From: Methylomusa anaerophila
Lineage (GTDB): Bacteria; Bacillota; Negativicutes; Sporomusales; Sporomusaceae
Direction of reading: 5' to 3'
NCBI RefSeq assembly: GCF_003966895.1
Contig: NZ_AP018449.1
Span: 2,032,501-2,096,500 of the forward strand
DNA length: 64,000 nucleotides
In this document: in pieces, positions 7,669-16,352 of the stretch
Layout: each line of letters opens with the position of its first letter
Position numbering within the stretch: position 1 is the first letter of the stretch
Translations under genes and position numbers: made by a program
Notes under the pieces: model-generated
Seen by the model: the letters and a program-made list of their open reading frames with translations, nothing else
Databases searched by the model: none
What the model was told of the DNA's origin: nothing

Positions 7669-9504
7669 TTTCAGATGATACGGAATGGTTGATACTATTA
7701 CATTTTCTTTTAGAATTAATAAAGTCCGCAGGATCCATCCTGTCTGGTTATGCAATAGACGATGCCACCATTTCTTTGTTTCAAATTCAGGGATTAGCAC
7801 TGTAATAAAGTCTTCAGGCGCTTTGTTTTTTTGTATTTTTTCAATAAAATGGAGGACTGGCTGAATGACCAGGCGATAAGGGGAATAAATGGTGATTAAC
7901 CGCACGCCGGGATCCCAGGTCTGCCACTTTTCTTCTACTTTGCGGCCTGCTTCCCGGTCGGTGGCCACATGCAGGGCAATAACATCATCACTAATCGAGC
8001 GGGCATATTTCATGGTCTGCAGCACTACGCTGGTAGGACTGGATACAGGGACAACGACGATATTTTTGCCCTTTGGCCCGGGGGTCAACGCCTGCCACTC
8101 TTCCAGCGGCAGGTGGAGTTGCTCGGCGACATCCATGTAGTGCCGTTTGATAGCCTTAAAGATAGCGAACATAGCCGGAATAAAGATTAATACAATCCAT
8201 GCTCCCTGGAAGAATTTAGTAGTGGCGATGACCACTACCACAAGACCGGTTACAATGGCGCCAAAACCGTTAAGAAAGGCCCGTATTCTCCATTTTGGCC
8301 CTTTTTCCCGCCTCCAATGCACAACCAGCCCACTCTGGGCAATGGTGAAGGACATGAATACTCCAATGGCATAAAGGGAAATCAAGTGCGTTACATTACC
8401 TTCGAAGCCGATAATCAGGATGCCGGCAAATAAACTTAATAGAAGGATACCGTTAGAAAAACCTAAGCGTTCCCCTCTTGCTCCCAGATAGCGCGGCATA
8501 TAACCGTCTTTTGCCAATATGGAAAGCAATAACGGCAACCCGTTATAGGCGGTATTGGCTGCTAAATAAAGTATCAGCATGGTGGTAATCTGAAAAAAGT
8601 AAAACATCCACCCGCGGCCAAATGTCTTATCTGCCAGCGCGGAAAGCATGGTCACATTTTCTTGCGGCAAAAGGTGATTATGGAGAATCAGGAATGTTGT
8701 TCCGGCCAGCATGATAGCCAGCATCCCAGCCATCCAGAATATAGTTCTAATCGCATTCTCAGCCTGCGGCTTTTTGAACATGGGAACACCGTTGGAAATG
8801 GCTTCAATGCCTGTCATCGAGCTGCAACCGTTGGCAAAAGCGCGGAGCAAAAGCGCTAAAACCATCCAGTCAAACGAATGCCTTACGGCAGATGCGGGCG
8901 GAATGGCCGGCGCTGTTTCGGTAAGAGCATGATACATACCTACAACAATCAAAGCAAATATACTGAATATAAACAAATAAGTCGGTAGAACAAATATGTT
9001 GGATGATTCCCTTAAACCCCTTAGGTTGACAAGCATTAAGACGACAAACAGGACAAATAGGTCAATGGTAACTTCCGAGCCAATCAAGCCGGGAAACGCG
9101 GAAACTAATGCTTCCGTTCCCGCAGAAATACTAACGGCGACAGTCAAAGTGTAATCGGCGAACAAAGCTGCGGCCGCAATCAAGGCAGGAATTTCACCAA
9201 GATTATGCGTGGCTACGGCATAAGAACCGCCGCCGCCGGGATTAGCGCGGGCCACCTGTACGTACGACAGGGTGACAATGGCCAATAACACCAAAATAGC
9301 TGCGGCAACATAGCCGATATAACCGTAAAGCATCAGTCCCGGTACGGCCAAGGTAATGGCAATCTGCTCGGGACCGTAACCAACGGACGAAAGGGGATCG
9401 GAGGAAAAAATAGGTAATGCTTTCCACTTTGGCAAATACTCAGCAGTTAACTCCCGGTTGTGCAACGGACGGCCAATAATTAATTCTCGCAACTGACGGT
9501 ACAT
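7663..9504 (-). CDS. kimA: KimA-type high-affinity potassium importer (APC family)
   Basis: 613 residues, close in length to Bacillus KimA (YdaO). The N-terminus has the family-typical LIGRPL, SSDPLSSVGYG and NPGGGGSY segments followed by DYTLTVAVSISAG. About twelve hydrophobic helices end near residue 450; the last ~150 residues are a soluble domain like the UspA-fold C-terminus that shields the inward pore. In Bacillus, KimA imports K+ with protons and is inhibited by c-di-AMP. A GAGGGG site precedes the ATG. It could instead be an amino-acid permease of the same family, but the C-terminal domain favours KimA. Confidence 0.85.
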   Translation of the reverse strand: MYRQLRELIIGRPLHNRELTAEYLPKWKALPIFSSDPLSSVGYGPEQIAITLAVPGLMLYGYIGYVAAAILVLLAIVTLSYVQVARANPGGGGSYAVATHNLGEIPALIAAAALFADYTLTVAVSISAGTEALVSAFPGLIGSEVTIDLFVLFVVLMLVNLRGLRESSNIFVLPTYLFIFSIFALIVVGMYHALTETAPAIPPASAVRHSFDWMVLALLLRAFANGCSSMTGIEAISNGVPMFKKPQAENAIRTIFWMAGMLAIMLAGTTFLILHNHLLPQENVTMLSALADKTFGRGWMFYFFQITTMLILYLAANTAYNGLPLLLSILAKDGYMPRYLGARGERLGFSNGILLLSLFAGILIIGFEGNVTHLISLYAIGVFMSFTIAQSGLVVHWRREKGPKWRIRAFLNGFGAIVTGLVVVVIATTKFFQGAWIVLIFIPAMFAIFKAIKRHYMDVAEQLHLPLEEWQALTPGPKGKNIVVVPVSSPTSVVLQTMKYARSISDDVIALHVATDREAGRKVEEKWQTWDPGVRLITIYSPYRLVIQPVLHFIEKIQKNKAPEDFITVLIPEFETKKWWHRLLHNQTGWILRTLLILKENVIVSTIPYHLKK

Positions 9505-9908
9505 TCATTAACCCCTCTCAGGATTTTCATATCTATTTTTCTAACAGAAATATAACTTTCTGGGATTTTCCGGCGGCTCCCCTTTCTCGCATAGACTCAG
9601 GAAATAAGCACCATTTAAAAACCACAATTTACTTTCGTCACTCCTGCTAAAGATTCCTTCACTCTTCCCCTTCTAACTGCCAAATATATCAAAAAATACT
9701 GCCACAGCTGTCCAGACAACACGCTGTGCAAATTTCGAAAGTTTTGCTATATAATTAAGTATAAGAGTAATTATCAGGAGGGAAGATTGGTCTTGATCAC
9801 TTTACTGCTTATGGTTTATTATACCCGCTTAAATAGTTATTTAGTGCGAACTTATACTGTGTTATAATTAACATAATAAAGTATCGATAATTTAAAGGAG
9901 GGCCATTC
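9505..9908. other. Intergenic region between kimA and a small plus-strand gene
   Basis: About 400 bases without a firm gene. The half next to kimA should be its 5' leader; I searched by eye for the ydaO/c-di-AMP riboswitch signature and did not find it. The right half is AT-rich, with a TATAAT at 9750-9755. A tiny 24-codon hydrophobic frame opens with TTG at 9793 behind AGGAGGG and stops at 9867; it is too short to assert as a gene. Confidence 0.4.
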
Positions 9909-10145
9909 ATGAGGCGGGCAACCTTTATTCGTATATTAACGGCGATAAAGCTGGTTTCCAATAATGTCAGCGTCGTGGAAAACTTTAATAATAAAGCGTT
10001 AGTAACCATTCGGGTTCGCGAAATAACCGGCGAATCTGCCAAACAGTTTAGATCCTTTCGCAAAGTTCTTTCTTATTGTTCTTATTTTAATGTTAAAGCA
10101 GAAGACGGCGGGCTGGCGGTTACTTTAGAATTCGAGTGGCTATAA
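9909..10145 (+). CDS. Small hypothetical protein
   Basis: 78 residues with a strong AAAGGAGG site seven bases before the ATG. The sequence is soluble, with an alternating pattern (ALVTIRVRE and LAVTLEFEW) that suggests a small alpha/beta fold. I recognise no family. It is monocistronic, divergent from kimA and convergent with the hydrolase gene. Confidence 0.7.
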   Translation: MRRATFIRILTAIKLVSNNVSVVENFNNKALVTIRVREITGESAKQFRSFRKVLSYCSYFNVKAEDGGLAVTLEFEWL

Positions 10146-10192
10146 AGAATAAGCGAGTGATCAATTGGGAGGCCGGCGGTGAGAAAATAGGA

Positions 10193-11191
10193 TTAGAATA
10201 GTTGACGCTGTTTTTTTAAGGCTGTATCCATAAACCTAAGTATCCGCCGCTGGTATTCGGCTTGATGATTAAAGACCGACATAGCATGAGCATCACTGGG
10301 GAAGATATACTTTTCTGCATACCCCCTGGTAGCGGCATATAGCTGCTCGCTCATGGAAACCGGGACCACTGCGTCGGCGCCGCCGTGCAGGTAAAGGATG
10401 GGAGTATTGGCATTGCGCACCGCCCGGAGAGGGGATACATCCTGATAACGAAATCCCGACTGCCAATTGGCGGCGATGCTGGAATAGCGTAAAAGAAGTT
10501 TTACCCAAAAAGGGTTGTGTAAATTAACAGCAGCGTCAATCTGTTGAATTAATAACTCCTCCAGATCGGTGTAACCGCTGTCGGCAACATAGAATTTCAC
10601 CCGGTGGCTGGATTCGTTCATTTCCGCGTGCAGCAGAGCAGTCGCAGCGCCCATGGAAACACCGTGTACTCCTATAATACCGTTGGGATGACGTTCCTCT
10701 ATCCAGTCTATCCATTGATCAAGATCGTACTTTTCATAATAACCCCATGATACCGACCTTCCGCCGCTTTCGCCACTGGCCCGGGAGTCATAAACTAATA
10801 CGTTGTAGCCGGCTGCAAGATATATTGGCGCATACCATAGTCCCAGCAAGCGGCTGTTGGCAATGCCATGCACAAAAACCACTGTGTTATTCGACGGTGT
10901 TGGGTTCGGCAGGTATGTACCCTGCAACACGTAACCCAGGCGTGATTCAAGGCTGACATTTTGCCAGTGTTTGTTCTTTATGCCTTCTTCCAGGGTTACC
11001 CTTAAAGGTTGGAATCCCTTGGAGTCAAACCGGGTGTGCCAGATACAAAATTGTTTGTAAAAAATATAACCGGCCGCTAGGCCTGTAGCATTGACGATTA
11101 CTAAGAAGACGAGCAGGATTGAAAGTACCACCAGGAAGGTTTGGAACCAAACTTTGCGTTTGAGCGCTTTTGTCTCATGATCTACGGACAT
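10193..11191 (-). CDS. Membrane-anchored alpha/beta hydrolase
   Basis: 332 residues. One hydrophobic helix (residues 15-37) with no cleavage site anchors a serine hydrolase domain. The oxyanion segment (FVHGIANS), the nucleophile elbow GVSMGAA (Ser about 175), the Asp segment LYLHGGADAVVP and a late His (SDAHAMS) give the full triad. The arrangement resembles the BEM46/YqkD-like exported hydrolases of Firmicutes; the substrate is not known. GGAGGGG lies seven bases before the ATG. Confidence 0.85.
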   Translation of the reverse strand: MSVDHETKALKRKVWFQTFLVVLSILLVFLVIVNATGLAAGYIFYKQFCIWHTRFDSKGFQPLRVTLEEGIKNKHWQNVSLESRLGYVLQGTYLPNPTPSNNTVVFVHGIANSRLLGLWYAPIYLAAGYNVLVYDSRASGESGGRSVSWGYYEKYDLDQWIDWIEERHPNGIIGVHGVSMGAATALLHAEMNESSHRVKFYVADSGYTDLEELLIQQIDAAVNLHNPFWVKLLLRYSSIAANWQSGFRYQDVSPLRAVRNANTPILYLHGGADAVVPVSMSEQLYAATRGYAEKYIFPSDAHAMSVFNHQAEYQRRILRFMDTALKKQRQLF

Positions 11192-11261
11192 AGTAATACC
11201 CCTCCGATAATTATTATAGCTGTTGCCTTGTTTTTTGCAACGAGCGGATAAACGAAAGCAA

Positions 11262-11296
11262 CAAAATCGCCATCCTCTCCGGATGGCGATTTATCT
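11262..11296 (-). terminator. Hairpin terminator of the 62-residue gene
   Basis: AAATCGCCATCC and GGATGGCGATTT form a 12-bp stem with a five-base loop between the convergent flanks; on the minus strand it is followed by TTTTGTTGCTTT. Confidence 0.6.
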
Positions 11297-11306
11297 GATA
11301 TGTAGT

Positions 11307-11495
11307 TTAGCGAGTCCAGCTGATAGGCCAGTCCTTGGGGATATACCTTTCTTTATCCGCAGCCGGCTTGGGTTTATTAATATGTCTAAGTTGGTGCTGG
11401 GTGCTTTGAGAATTCCACTGGTTCGCCGGGGGGAAAGCATTGGAGTCTTTTGCGTTCACCATGGTATTCTTTTTATAAGGGGTTTTAACACGCAT
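11307..11495 (-). CDS. Small basic hypothetical protein
   Basis: 62 residues starting MRVKTPYKKN, with GGAGG seven bases before the ATG and a hairpin terminator behind the stop. It is rich in Lys, Asn, Gln and Pro, has no hydrophobic segment and is probably unstructured. The composition could fit a small spore or nucleic-acid-binding protein, but no family motif is visible. Confidence 0.6.
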   Translation of the reverse strand: MRVKTPYKKNTMVNAKDSNAFPPANQWNSQSTQHQLRHINKPKPAADKERYIPKDWPISWTR

Positions 11496-11728
11496 TTGAG
11501 CACCTCCAATATTATTAATATTTATTATTAATCATAAATCGATATCTTCGAATAGTCAATGCTTTATTCGGCAATAATTTCCAGCACGTTTTTTCTTCCC
11601 CGGTAGAATTAATAATATATATATTATGCTTGGCGACAATATGCTGGTTAAACAGCATATACCATTACCGGCGGCAGGGTACCCTATGCGTTATAAATCC
11701 CCGGTCGGCGCGGACCAGGGATTTGTTA

Positions 11729-11908
11729 TTAATTCATTTTTTCCATGCCGCGATAGACTGGATGGCTGATATCTATTGTACCATTTAGCATTCCCTCAAT
11801 GACTGCCTGGTTATGAGCAAGGTTGTCAATCTTGGTTTCAATATCATTGACTTGTTTTTTGATGGCCTGAAGCTCATCAAGAAGTTGTTTCAACAGTTCT
11901 TCATTCAA
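11729..11908 (-). CDS. Small coiled-coil protein with TTG start
   Basis: 59 residues. I chose the TTG at 11908 because GGAGGG is six bases upstream; the longer frame to 11944 has no ribosome site. The N-terminal 40 residues form a heptad pattern (LLKQLLDELQAIKKQVNDIETKI), followed by a short tail. It resembles the first small coiled-coil gene at 2104-2430 in style, not in sequence. Function unknown. Confidence 0.6.
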   Translation of the reverse strand: MNEELLKQLLDELQAIKKQVNDIETKIDNLAHNQAVIEGMLNGTIDISHPVYRGMEKMN

Positions 11909-12131
11909 ATATAATCCCTCCCTTTCCCCTACTGCGCCGGTCAAAACGCGGCGATGGGTGACTCTAAACTTTATAATCTGTTCGACTTCACATTTTTAAA
12001 TTCCTTTATAAATATGTTTTCACAAGCGGAGAAATTTATTAATAAGGATAAACAGACAGTGAGTGAAGGAATCATACCGGTTGCCGGCGAATTATTCCAG
12101 AGTCGAATAGTTCTGGATGGAGAGTCGGTGT

Positions 12132-12557
12132 ATGGGAAAAGAAAATTCTTCAGCATATCCTGTCCGGTTTTATACCAGTTGCCGCAGCGACAATGAATGG
12201 CTTAGACTAAAAATCAGCGAGGTACTCCGCCGTATCTTTAACGGGCATTCACTGTTTGAAGTGGCGGTTCAAGAAGCCTTGAACAACGCTCTGCATTTCG
12301 CAAAGGCTAAGGTAAGCATTAAAATCAATCTTCTTTGCGGCCGGCGGGTCGTCGTCCGGATTCAGCATTGGGGATTAGGCTTCAGTGGTAATACCGTTTT
12401 GAATACCATTGAAAAAGATTTTGCAATTCAAATAGAAAACAGACTTATGGATGAATCGGGGCGGGGTCTCATGATTATGAAAGCCGGAACTCATTGCGCC
12501 TGCTATAATAAGGACGGGAAAGAAGTGCTTCTGGCGGTCCGGCTCCCCGCATATTAA
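12132..12557 (+). CDS. RsbW/SpoIIAB-like ATP-binding protein (HATPase_c_2)
   Basis: 141 residues. The N-box is EVAVQEALNNALHFAK and the later glycine segment ESGRGLMIMKA closes the GHKL ATP pocket, as in anti-sigma factor serine kinases. Such proteins bind a sigma factor or phosphorylate a STAS partner. A lone STAS protein is encoded 3 kb downstream (15515-15817), a possible partner. The start is the ATG with GGAGA eight bases upstream. It leads a co-directional run with yjbQ and ylxP. Confidence 0.78.
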   Translation: MGKENSSAYPVRFYTSCRSDNEWLRLKISEVLRRIFNGHSLFEVAVQEALNNALHFAKAKVSIKINLLCGRRVVVRIQHWGLGFSGNTVLNTIEKDFAIQIENRLMDESGRGLMIMKAGTHCACYNKDGKEVLLAVRLPAY

Positions 12558-12577
12558 ATTTATAAGACGGTGATAAT

Positions 12578-12967
12578 ATGCAGGAATTTTCACTTTCAAC
12601 CCCCGCCGAGGGCTTTATCGATATTACCGGCAAAGTAAACGAGGCTCTTAGCGCAAGCGGGATTAAAAATGGCATCTGTCTTGTGTTTGTACCACACACC
12701 ACAGCGGGGGTAACTATTAATGAAAATGCCGATCCCGCTGTGGTCACCGACATGTTGGCCGCATTTTCCCTCCTGGTACCGGATATTGCTTACCGGCACC
12801 AGGAGGGAAATTCGCCTGCTCATATCAAGGCTTCTCTGGTAGGTTCGTCAGTTTCCCTGCCGGTTATTAACGGAACAATGCGGCTCGGGACCTGGCAGGG
12901 GATTTATTTCTGCGAATTTGACGGGCCGCGCCGCCGGAGAGTTTGCGTTAGTTTTGTCGGCGGCTGA
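12578..12967 (+). CDS. yjbQ: YjbQ/UPF0047 family protein
   Basis: 129 residues, slightly shorter than the usual ~135. The family core is present: VPHTTAGVTINENADP, a metal-type His in AYRHQEGNSPAHIKASLVG, and GTWQGIYFCEFDGPRRR at the end. Members bind metal through conserved histidines and show weak thiamine-phosphate synthase activity in E. coli; the true role is unsettled. It starts 20 bases after the RsbW-like gene and is followed by ylxP after 15. Confidence 0.9.
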   Translation: MQEFSLSTPAEGFIDITGKVNEALSASGIKNGICLVFVPHTTAGVTINENADPAVVTDMLAAFSLLVPDIAYRHQEGNSPAHIKASLVGSSVSLPVINGTMRLGTWQGIYFCEFDGPRRRRVCVSFVGG

Positions 12968-12982
12968 CGGAGGGCCGGTACT

Positions 12983-13264
12983 ATGGTTGTATTAATTGTT
13001 GAAATCGAATTGTTCCTTCCCGGAGCCTTATCCCTAAAGGATAAACGTCAGACGGTAAAAAGTGTGGTTGAGCGCATCAGATCCCACTGTCATGCTTCAG
13101 TAGCCGAGGTAGGTTTTCAAGACCTGTGGCAGAGATCGCAAATAGGTATTGCGATTGTAGCGGGGGAGCGGACCGTTCTGGAGAACCAAATAAATATCAT
13201 CTGCCGGATTTTGGATGACACGGCGGCGATAGAAACAGTTGCGTTTCACACTGATTACGTGTGA
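12983..13264 (+). CDS. ylxP: YlxP/DUF503 family protein
   Basis: 93 residues with the DUF503 pattern: an N-terminal strand, SLKDKRQTVKSVVERIR, then SVAEVGFQDLWQRSQIGIAIVAGE. YlxP usually sits beside rbfA in the nusA-infB operon and is linked to ribosome or RNA metabolism. Here it stands apart, between yjbQ and an unknown gene, so it may be a second copy. Confidence 0.88.
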   Translation: MVVLIVEIELFLPGALSLKDKRQTVKSVVERIRSHCHASVAEVGFQDLWQRSQIGIAIVAGERTVLENQINIICRILDDTAAIETVAFHTDYV

Positions 13265-13293
13265 AACGCAAGGGGAGTAGAGGAGTGATCGTG

Positions 13294-13812
13294 ATGACGG
13301 CAGTAGGCGAACCGTTTATGGAAGGAAAGAGCCGGCTTGAGCCAATCGTTACCTACCGGTTCGATACCGGCGGGCATACTTTGGCAATCATTCAAGAGGG
13401 TCTGACGGAGCAGGAAATAGAGCTGGTTAACAGCGGCAAGGCAGAACTGGCATTGTATGTTGACCTGCCGGTGCTTTTCCTGCTTTATCGTTTTGGCGGA
13501 GATAGCTGTTGCTGGCTTGAGACTCCTTTTTCCTGGCATATGACGGAGGGGGACAAACGGGCTTATCCGGATGAATCAACCCCGGAGGCCCTGCTTAATA
13601 TAGTTTTGGTGGAGGCGGCCACAGGTATCGTTAAGGTTGTACGAAGAATTAAGCTAAACTCCCTGTTTACGGCTAAACTGCACGAAACCATCCTGGCCCA
13701 ATCCAAGACCAGTTTCAACGGCCAGTCTTTCGCCAAACATCTAAACACGGTGTACAACGAAATGGATGTGGAAGAAATGGTACACGCGGCGGTGGCCCGT
13801 CATAAAGAGTAA
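13294..13812 (+). CDS. Hypothetical protein
   Basis: 172 residues from the ATG at 13294; a GTG three bases earlier is equally possible, both behind GAGG. The protein is soluble and mixed alpha/beta, with no signal peptide. It overlaps no gene but follows ylxP closely and probably shares its transcript. I recognise no family motif. The C-terminal half has helical segments ending in DVEEMVHAAVARHKE. Confidence 0.7.
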   Translation: MTAVGEPFMEGKSRLEPIVTYRFDTGGHTLAIIQEGLTEQEIELVNSGKAELALYVDLPVLFLLYRFGGDSCCWLETPFSWHMTEGDKRAYPDESTPEALLNIVLVEAATGIVKVVRRIKLNSLFTAKLHETILAQSKTSFNGQSFAKHLNTVYNEMDVEEMVHAAVARHKE

Positions 13813-13818
13813 AGGCTT

Positions 13819-13942
13819 CAGGCTGTTGAAAAACTTCGCCTAGCGTCGTTGCTCCTCAGAGCCCTTGCTTGCGTACCCTCGAAGTACGCGGCACGGCGGG
13901 CTCTTCCGGTGCGCCTAGCTATGCTCGTTTTTGAACAGCCTG
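13819..13942. repeat. Palindromic ~124-bp MITE-like element
   Basis: The ends are inverted copies of CAGGCTGTT-n-AAAAAC (13819-13834 and 13927-13942, one mismatch). Inside are nested inverted pairs, AGAGCCC/GGGCTCT and GCGTAC/GTACGC, so the whole element can fold into one branched hairpin. It has no coding potential and no flanking transposase. Confidence 0.75.
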
Positions 13943-13960
13943 GAATTTGTCGACAAGCTG

Positions 13961-13990
13961 AAGGAGCGCCCCGGGCCGGGCGCTCCTTTT
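13961..13990 (+). terminator. Terminator before the L,D-transpeptidase
   Basis: AAGGAGCGCCC pairs perfectly with GGGCGCTCCTT around CGGGCC, followed by TT. It should end the yjbQ-ylxP transcript. Confidence 0.75.
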
Positions 13991-14090
13991 GAAATTATCT
14001 TGTGGCCGTCAGGCATGTTATGTTTTAGCCTTTCTGTCATATGGCGTCCAGTCTCCTCATATTAATTGTCTGAGGAATGGCAAAAAGGGG

Positions 14091-15392
14091 ATGGACGGTA
14101 ATATGGCTAAATGGGCGGCCTTGTTTTTTATTCTGTCGGTACTGATCTTGCCGGGGTTTTCCCACGCAAACAATTTTCAAACACCGGAAATATCGCAAAC
14201 ATCGCAAACATCTGTGAACCCTGCAAAATCCATGCGGATCATCATCAATCTGCCAAGCCGGACTCTGGAATTATATGATGATAATATACTGGTGAAAGAA
14301 TATCCGGTTGCAATCGGCAAACCTTCAACGCCAACTCCCCGCGGGAGTTTTTCTATTGATGATAAAGCTGTAAATCCCTGGTGGTGTCCGCCGGGAACCG
14401 ATTATGTCGTACCGTCGGGACCGGACAACCCGTTGGGCTACCGCTGGCTGGAATTTGCGCCGCTGTATGGTATTCATGGTACTAACGATCCGCGGTCAAT
14501 CGGGACGCCCTCATCCAATGGTTGTGTCAGGATGCATGAGGAAGATGTGGAGGAATTATTTGAGCTGGTTGACTATGAAACACCGGTAGAAGTGACTTAT
14601 GAGCGGATCAAAATTAGGTTGGACAACCACGGCCGCGCCTCCATAGGGATTTATCCGGACGTTTACGGCCAGGAATCCGTCAGTCTTGCCCAAGTGAAGC
14701 GATTACTGATTGATAAGGGGCTGGGCGGACTGGTGGAGGACGAATTCCTGGCGCGGCTGATTCAGAGAGAAGAAGGCCGGCAGATAGAATTTGCTCAACT
14801 CCATAATTTGAAGATCAATGACCAGCTACGGCCTGAAAAGATCGTCACCTGGCAAGGAGTCCGGTACGCACCGGTTCAGGCAATTTGTGAAGCGGTAAAC
14901 ACCGGGGTGATCTGGGACGAAAAAAGCAAAATGCTCAAGCGGTACGGTAAGATTGCTCCCGGTTTGAGGAAGAATGGCATTCTTTACGCAGCAGTCGACG
15001 ATTTGCCAACATTATTCCCGGGTAAAGAACTGTGGAACTATACGGAAAACTGCCTGGAGCTCAGACTTTCCGTGGCCAGGCTGGATGATAAGATTATTAC
15101 CGCTGAAATACAAGAGATTGATGGGGAAAAGGCTGTGCCGGCCCAGGAACTGGCCGATGCCTTAGGCGAAAAGGTAAAATGGGATGAAGGGACAAAACAG
15201 GTGCTGTTGCGAAATAAGCCGATACCATGTAATCTGGTTGAGAGCAAAGCTTTTGTTAAAATAAGTCATGTGGGCGGAGTATTTAATATTTCAGCTGTTT
15301 GGAACGAAGCGGCACAAACGCTGTCCCTTTCATATCCGCTTTACCCGGTGGATTATTCCATGTATCTTGACTTGATGGGCGAGTTCTTCTAA
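14091..15392 (+). CDS. Exported L,D-transpeptidase (YkuD) with Cu-amine-oxidase-like C-terminus
   Basis: 433 residues from the ATG at 14091; the signal peptide (hydrophobic stretch ending GFSHA) fits this or the ATG four codons later, and the longer frame does not. The YkuD domain spans about residues 35-165 with the catalytic signature HGTxxxxxxGxxxSNGCVRM, where Cys is the nucleophile. It would make 3-3 peptide crosslinks in peptidoglycan or attach proteins. The remaining 260 residues contain repeats resembling the copper-amine-oxidase N-like domain (WQGVRYAPVQAICEAVNTGVIWD and a second near residue 350), typical of Firmicute cell-surface proteins. Confidence 0.88.
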   Translation: MDGNMAKWAALFFILSVLILPGFSHANNFQTPEISQTSQTSVNPAKSMRIIINLPSRTLELYDDNILVKEYPVAIGKPSTPTPRGSFSIDDKAVNPWWCPPGTDYVVPSGPDNPLGYRWLEFAPLYGIHGTNDPRSIGTPSSNGCVRMHEEDVEELFELVDYETPVEVTYERIKIRLDNHGRASIGIYPDVYGQESVSLAQVKRLLIDKGLGGLVEDEFLARLIQREEGRQIEFAQLHNLKINDQLRPEKIVTWQGVRYAPVQAICEAVNTGVIWDEKSKMLKRYGKIAPGLRKNGILYAAVDDLPTLFPGKELWNYTENCLELRLSVARLDDKIITAEIQEIDGEKAVPAQELADALGEKVKWDEGTKQVLLRNKPIPCNLVESKAFVKISHVGGVFNISAVWNEAAQTLSLSYPLYPVDYSMYLDLMGEFF

Positions 15393-15514
15393 CATAAAAG
15401 GTGTGGAATTGTTTATTAAGATGTGATATTATAATTTCATAATAATGATTATTATCTATTTATCTAACATTCATTGCTGAAGGGAATACTTTCTGTCGAG
15501 GGGGAGGAACTTAC

Positions 15515-15817
15515 ATGATTCAAGAAATTACGCTGCTGAATGATCAGGTGCACGTAAGTCTTGCCGGCAGTATTTATGCGGGGGAGGCAGCGGCAATCCG
15601 GGAAAAACTTGTTGCTTACATTGATAAGGGACATAATCAATTTGTAATTCGGGTCGATCAGGTCGACTATATTGACAGCTCCGGCCTGGGTATGCTGGTG
15701 GCTATTCAGAAACGGGCCGTGCAAAACGGCGGTGGTGTGATCATAAAAGGTCTGCGGGGTATAGTAAAAGAACTATTTGAGTTAACCAGATTGACAAAGG
15801 TTTTTGAAATTCAGTAA
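15515..15817 (+). CDS. STAS-domain anti-anti-sigma factor
   Basis: 100 residues, a single STAS domain. The phosphorylatable serine lies in VDYIDSSGLGMLV and the fold ends with a typical LTRLTKVFEI helix. Such proteins release a sigma factor from a RsbW-type kinase when unphosphorylated. No kinase or sigma gene is adjacent; the only ATPase of that type in the window is at 12132-12557. A GGGGGAGG site precedes the ATG. Confidence 0.88.
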   Translation: MIQEITLLNDQVHVSLAGSIYAGEAAAIREKLVAYIDKGHNQFVIRVDQVDYIDSSGLGMLVAIQKRAVQNGGGVIIKGLRGIVKELFELTRLTKVFEIQ

Positions 15818-15880
15818 AATTTAGGTATATTATATATAATGCATTTCATATAGCATGTTTTGCGACAAAAAGGTGATAAC

Positions 15881-16210
15881 ATGACGAAAATCAAAAAAAA
15901 TTTATCAGATGACGATATGTTGGCAGGCTGGCAGGAAGAGGGTACTTTTGAAACCGACCCCCAAGACGAGACCCCGGTGCGCAAGACTGCCGCGACAGTA
16001 AAAAAAGGTACGGCGCAAGATTATACCAGTGCCTTTTTCACGCCTGAATTACAGGAAGCGGTGGGAAAGGCTCTCTTGGAACTGAAGGTAAAACTATATA
16101 ATGAAGGGATTGTGGATTTTAAACTCAAAGTTTCCAGCGAAGGCAAGCAAGTAATTCTAACTGCCGTTCCTGAAACCCCGAAGAAAAAACCTGCGGGAAA
16201 GGGGCGGTGA
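15881..16210 (+). CDS. Hypothetical protein
   Basis: 109 residues from the ATG behind AAAGGTGAT. The first 45 residues are acidic and probably disordered (SDDDMLAGWQEEGTFETDPQDE). The C-terminal half has a helix and two strands (TPELQEAVGKALLELKVKLYNEG, then FKLKVSSEGKQVILTAVP), followed by a Lys/Pro tail. No family recognised. It lies 63 bases after the STAS gene. Confidence 0.7.
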   Translation: MTKIKKNLSDDDMLAGWQEEGTFETDPQDETPVRKTAATVKKGTAQDYTSAFFTPELQEAVGKALLELKVKLYNEGIVDFKLKVSSEGKQVILTAVPETPKKKPAGKGR

Positions 16211-16352
16211 GATGAAAGCATTTACCGCAACTGACGGCAAGATATTCAAGATATTATGGATGCGTACCGGAACGGGCCGGCCAAGCGTGAGGCCATTTTA
16301 AGGGCTGCGGACTGACGCAGCAGGAAATATGCGGAAAGTGAGGATGAAGGTT

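Noticed and set aside
9505..9740. A c-di-AMP (ydaO) riboswitch in front of kimA
   Set aside because: The minus-strand leader has GAGAAAGGGGAGCC, but the other conserved blocks of the ydaO consensus were not found by eye. An Infernal search with RF00379 would decide.
11954..12196. 80-codon plus-strand frame before the RsbW-like gene
   Set aside because: No ribosome site, and its last third overlaps the ATPase gene in another frame.
16212..16328. Possible decayed gene (DIQDIMDAYRNGPAKREAILR)
   Set aside because: The protein-like stretch is short, has stops on both sides and no recognisable family; too weak to annotate.
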